Assembly: GCA_033398695.1 (NCBI GenBank)
Contig: CM065817.1
Span: 66,948,001-67,012,000, forward strand
Direction: 5' to 3'
Origin: Orobanche coerulescens
Lineage: Eukaryota > Streptophyta > Magnoliopsida > Lamiales > Orobanchaceae
Length of the DNA: 64,000 bases
Shown here: positions 61,001-64,000 of the stretch, one piece after another
Layout of the letters: each line of letters opens with the position of its first letter
How positions within the stretch are numbered: position 1 is the stretch's first letter
Program-made: the position numbers and the translations under genes
Notes under the pieces: model-generated
Told to the model about the DNA's origin: nothing
What the model saw: the letters and a program-made list of their open reading frames with translations, nothing else
The model's database searches: none

Positions 61001-61141
61001 GACCTTGTCGGTCTGCTTTGTAATTAATTTTGACCCCGATCGGTCAATCATTGAGCAGTCTTTTGGATTTTAGCCTGGTAGATCCTTGTAATAAGGGTCT
61101 ACAGCGTGTGACATTTCCGGACGTATTCTGGGGGTGTTACA
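58023..61141 (+). mobile_element. Gypsy-like B, 5' LTR (3.12 kb)
   Basis: Starts TGTAATATCCGC and ends GGGGGTGTTACA, followed by a primer site. It has GGGCCGCGGC words (58395-58470), GAGGCAACTAACTTG (59179), a TA microsatellite (59248-59285), four near-repeats of TTGGGTCGAGGACCC (about 60155-60350), the double hairpin (60692-60731) and acceptor TTGGCAG (60763). It matches the minus-strand solo LTR at 8460-15966. Confidence 0.88.
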
Positions 61142-62060
61142 TATATGGTATCGGAGCTTAGGTTTGCGAAAAACTAGGCCGCTAGGTCAAGTCCGTGTCC
61201 GGTGTAAGTCGCGCGCATCAGAGTTGTGATTAGTATCGTGGTTCCGACATCATCTTCAGGCAATCCGTGATGGTAAGTCTCCCGATCGTAAGTCCCCTTA
61301 TATACGTATTTGATTATATCGTGCTAATGTGTTTAGTGTGAGCAAGGGGTTGGAACTTGTTGGTGATATTATTGTTTTAGGATATAGCATGCGTATTCGG
61401 TCCGAGTAAAAATGTTATGTATTATGCTTCGGAAGTCAAGCATATTTATCGGTTTTTACATTTCATTAGAATAAATTTATGAGTGTTAATTTTATCCACT
61501 GTGTGAGTACTTTGAAATGGCTTTTGGTATCTTGCAAACCGAGTTCTATTTCCTAAAACCGATTCCCTAAACTGAGTTTTGCCATTTTGGTCTTGCACGT
61601 TTTGACGGTATTTTTATGACGATATTTGATATTTTATAAATGACTTTTTTGAGTATTTGAAAATATTTCCGTCATCGGCCTTGTTGGCGTTTTGAACGTT
61701 TTTTTAAAATGGTTTTTAGCCTGATGGGCTCCGGCGCGGGGTCCACGACGCTGTAATATCACGAATATTTTAAAGTGGTGCTTTGAAAATTTCTAACATT
61801 GTGAAAACCCATGATTTAATGTCGTCATGTCAAATGGTCACGTATCTCGGTGAAAAATCCTTTCGATTAAATATTTTGGTAGAAGAGGAAAGATTTTCAA
61901 AATTGTGTTATTTGGGACTCAACACTTTTGAAATATTTCAAATTAATTGCGATTCAATTTTCATTTTACCTTTTTACATTACTCGAAAATAATTTTTAGA
62001 GTCGTTGTATAAACTTCCTCTTCCGAAATAATTTTTAGAGTCGTTGTATAAACTTCCTCT
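61142..62060 (+). mobile_element. Gypsy-like B, internal region (short)
   Basis: Holds a primer site TGGTATCGGAGC (61146-61157), a leader homologous to A1 and A2, and the leader hairpin (61723-61745). No gag or pol is recognised. A 38 bp unit AATTTTTAGAGTCGTTG... is repeated at about 61990 and 62028, and the sequence then runs into the middle of an LTR, so the 3' part of the internal region and the LTR start have been lost. Confidence 0.75.
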
Positions 62061-62151
62061 TCCGAGCTTTCCCATTGCTTCGCGTGCTTTGGATTTGAGG
62101 CAAGTACCTTGTATATGTAATTCGTGAAATCATTATTGTCGAAGTGTATGA

Positions 62152-62157
<6 letters not shown>

Positions 62158-62193
<36 letters not shown>
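62158..62193. repeat. TA microsatellite, insertion target
   Basis: A pure TA run of about 36 bp on the left of the TIR element, with TA runs again on its right (63379-63425, followed by a GT run to 63452). Confidence 0.95.
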
Positions 62194-62195
<2 letters not shown>

Positions 62196-63378
62196 GCGAT
62201 TTACATCTGACTACCTTTTTAGATGATCTAATTACAGTTTGGTCCCTATTGCTTCAGATATTACAATGAAGGACAAATTTTGCACTGTCCAGAAACTATA
62301 TTTACAACGAAGGACAAAAGTCAAATTTTCAGATGATGTCACTGGAGAGAGTACTGATATTCCGAATTTGCCCTTTTATTTTACCTTTTCTTGCCCATTT
62401 ATTTTTCGCCTCAGGTGGGTGGCACATGCTGGAGCTCATTGTAATATATATAACACTTTTGGACTTCAGTGTAATAAATTTCCAAGCTTTCTAGAAAAAA
62501 ATATTTTTTCCAAAAAAGAAAGTATTTTCTGGAAAAAAATATTATTTTTTGAAAAAATAAAAAAATTATTCTATGGGAAAAAAATTATCTTTTCAAAAAT
62601 AATTTTATTTTTTCAAAAAAATATTATTTTTTCCAGAAAATAATTTAATTTCGAAAAAAATATTTTTGGGCAAAATAATATTTTTTCTAAATAAAATTAT
62701 TTTCTGGAAAAAATATTATTTTCTGGCAAAAATATTATTTTTTCGAAAAAATAAAACTATTTTCTGGAAATAAAATATTTTTTCGAAAAAATTAAAAAAA
62801 AAAATTCTGGAGAAAAAGGTATTTTTTGGCAAAATAATATTTTTTCGAAATTAAATTATTTTCTGGAAAAAAATATTATTTTTTCGAAAAAATAAAATTA
62901 TTTTCTGGAAAAAAATAAAAAAATATTTTTTCGAAAAAAATAAAAAAATATTTTCTGGAGGAAAAAATATTTTTTGGCAAAATAATATTTTTTCGAAATA
63001 AATTTATTTTCTTGAAAAAACATTATTTTTTCAAAAAAATAAAATTATTTCTGGAAAAAAATAAAATAAAATATTTTTGCGAAAAAAATATATTTTCTGG
63101 AAAAAAATTATATTTCGAAAAAAAAATTATTTTCTGAAAAAAGAATATTTTTTAAAAGAAATGTATTAGCCAAACACTTTAATAACTTATAAGCTATTTG
63201 TTTAATATGAATTGTATTTTAAAAGAAATATTTTATTCAAGTAAATAGAGGGTTATTTTCGTCTTTTTAATAGAAGTCAACACCAATTCAGATTTTTGTC
63301 CTTCGCTGTAATTTATGAAACAATAGGGACTAAAGTGTAAAGAAGCCATCTAATAGGGTAGTTGGCTGTAATTTCCCC
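62194..63378. mobile_element. TIR element (about 1.19 kb) inserted in a TA microsatellite
   Basis: Left end GGGCGATTTACATCTGACTA and inverted right end GGGGAAATTACAGCCAACTA begin imperfect inverted repeats of about 100 bp; both then contain a TTTGGTCCCTATTG-type word and GAAGGACAAA. Between about 62490 and 63150 the core is a degenerate repeat of TTTTTTCGAAAAAATAAAAT and TTATTTTCTGGAAAAAA words. No protein is encoded. The right tip TGGCTGTAATTTCCCC is copied once more at 63391-63406. The superfamily is uncertain; elements that target TA microsatellites are known in plants. Confidence 0.75.
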
Positions 63379-63406
63379 ATATATATATATTGGCTGTAAT
63401 TTCCCC

Positions 63407-63461
<55 letters not shown>

Positions 63462-64000
63462 ATTATATGTTAAATATATGTAAGTATATACGTATATTGA
63501 TATATATGCCTATATTGGTGAATGCCGAGTGATGAATGCTAACACTAGTTGACGTACTCAACTTGGATTGATGGATGAACTATACTTATAGATATAATAT
63601 AGTAAGGTTATATATATATTCGATTGAGTTGCAATATAGGGATATATGTGCGACGTTGGTTGGTTATGCCTGAAGGCTTATTGTGATTGAGTTTTGATTG
63701 ATAACGTGCGTGATAGTGTTTAGATATGTGGTTATGGACTGACGGATAATTTGTGTGACTTGGTGTACTGAGTTGATAATTGTTGTAACGTTTGTCTGTG
63801 TGCTTGATGTTTGAATCAATGTGGATACTTCTTGTGAGAAACGTCGTATCCGGGAACCTCTGAGGGCGGGGCGTGTAACCCGGCCTGGTGTACGCTACAA
63901 TGTGCGGCTCCATATGGTTGGTGAATACCGGTGTTACCTAATGCGCGTGCAAAGGGCGGCTCTTGCGGGAGTGATCGCCGGCGCAGTGACATATTCAAGG

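Larger units (their letters stand above)
62061..64000 (+). mobile_element. Gypsy-like B, 3' LTR lacking its start and running off the window
   Basis: From about 62065 it matches 59148 onward (CCCATTGCTTCGCGTGCTTT), carries GAGGCAAGTACCTTG (62097), and after the inserted TIR element continues from 63450 matching 59284-59820. The first roughly 1.1 kb of the LTR is absent. The end is outside the window. Confidence 0.85.

Noticed and set aside
62239..62643. 134-codon frame rich in Phe, Lys and Ile
   Set aside because: Most of it translates the AT-rich repeat core of the TIR element.

Overview
The window looks like nuclear DNA of a flowering plant, probably a eudicot with a repeat-rich genome (inference). 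Support: retrotransposon primer-binding sites match plant initiator-Met tRNA, TATA boxes are of plant type, and Copia, hAT and CACTA elements are present. I found no host protein gene, tRNA or rRNA. Nearly every kilobase belongs to a transposable element, and several elements sit inside one another. The only intact-looking long reading frame is a hAT transposase (43139-45379, minus), and it carries a C-terminal frameshift.

Layout. 1-6473: gag-only, pol-less Gypsy-like element (A1) with an LTR of about 3.2 kb, lying in a minus-strand Copia (P1, 6474-8459 and 15967-16306). P1 is also split by a Gypsy-B solo LTR (8460-15966, TSD ATAAG), which is itself split by a 4.2 kb CACTA-like element (11040-15287). 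16307-19562: fragment of another minus-strand B LTR, split by a Gypsy-D solo LTR (16689-18986, TSD CGTGC). 19563-23219: second Copia-P copy (P2) with its 5' LTR. 23220-41297: remains of Copia R on the minus strand, split by a complete Copia Q (23357-31718, TSD GAAAC), a small CACTA element (33466-33867, TSD CAA) and Gypsy C (34181-40761, giant LTR and only 391 bp of internal sequence). The C LTR holds a Copia solo LTR (37509-38650, TSD GTACC). 41298-42898: unassigned, possibly older non-repeat DNA. 42899-46329: complete hAT element (TSD CAAGTGGG). 46480-56895: minus-strand C-like solo LTR split by a complete gag-only Gypsy A2 (47321-55174, TSD GACAC). 56896-58022: AT-rich DNA with a 583 bp hAT derivative (TSD AGTTTAGC). 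58023-64000: Gypsy B element whose 3' LTR runs off the window and holds a TIR element in a TA microsatellite.

Main pattern. The long Gypsy-like LTRs (A, B, C, D) share an architecture although their sequences differ widely. It comprises an array of short family-specific palindromic words (upstream of the TATA box in A and C), a candidate splice donor soon after the TATA box, an inverted repeat near GAGGCAAGTACCTTG, and two adjacent hairpins around a TGCTAAC branch-point-like sequence about 20-30 nt before a candidate 3' splice site. The hairpins show compensatory differences between families. This suggests a leader intron contained within the LTR with structured control of its 3' end. A second hairpin module lies downstream of the primer site in A and B but inside the LTR end in C, which implies that the LTR boundary moved. 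All functional readings are inference from sequence.
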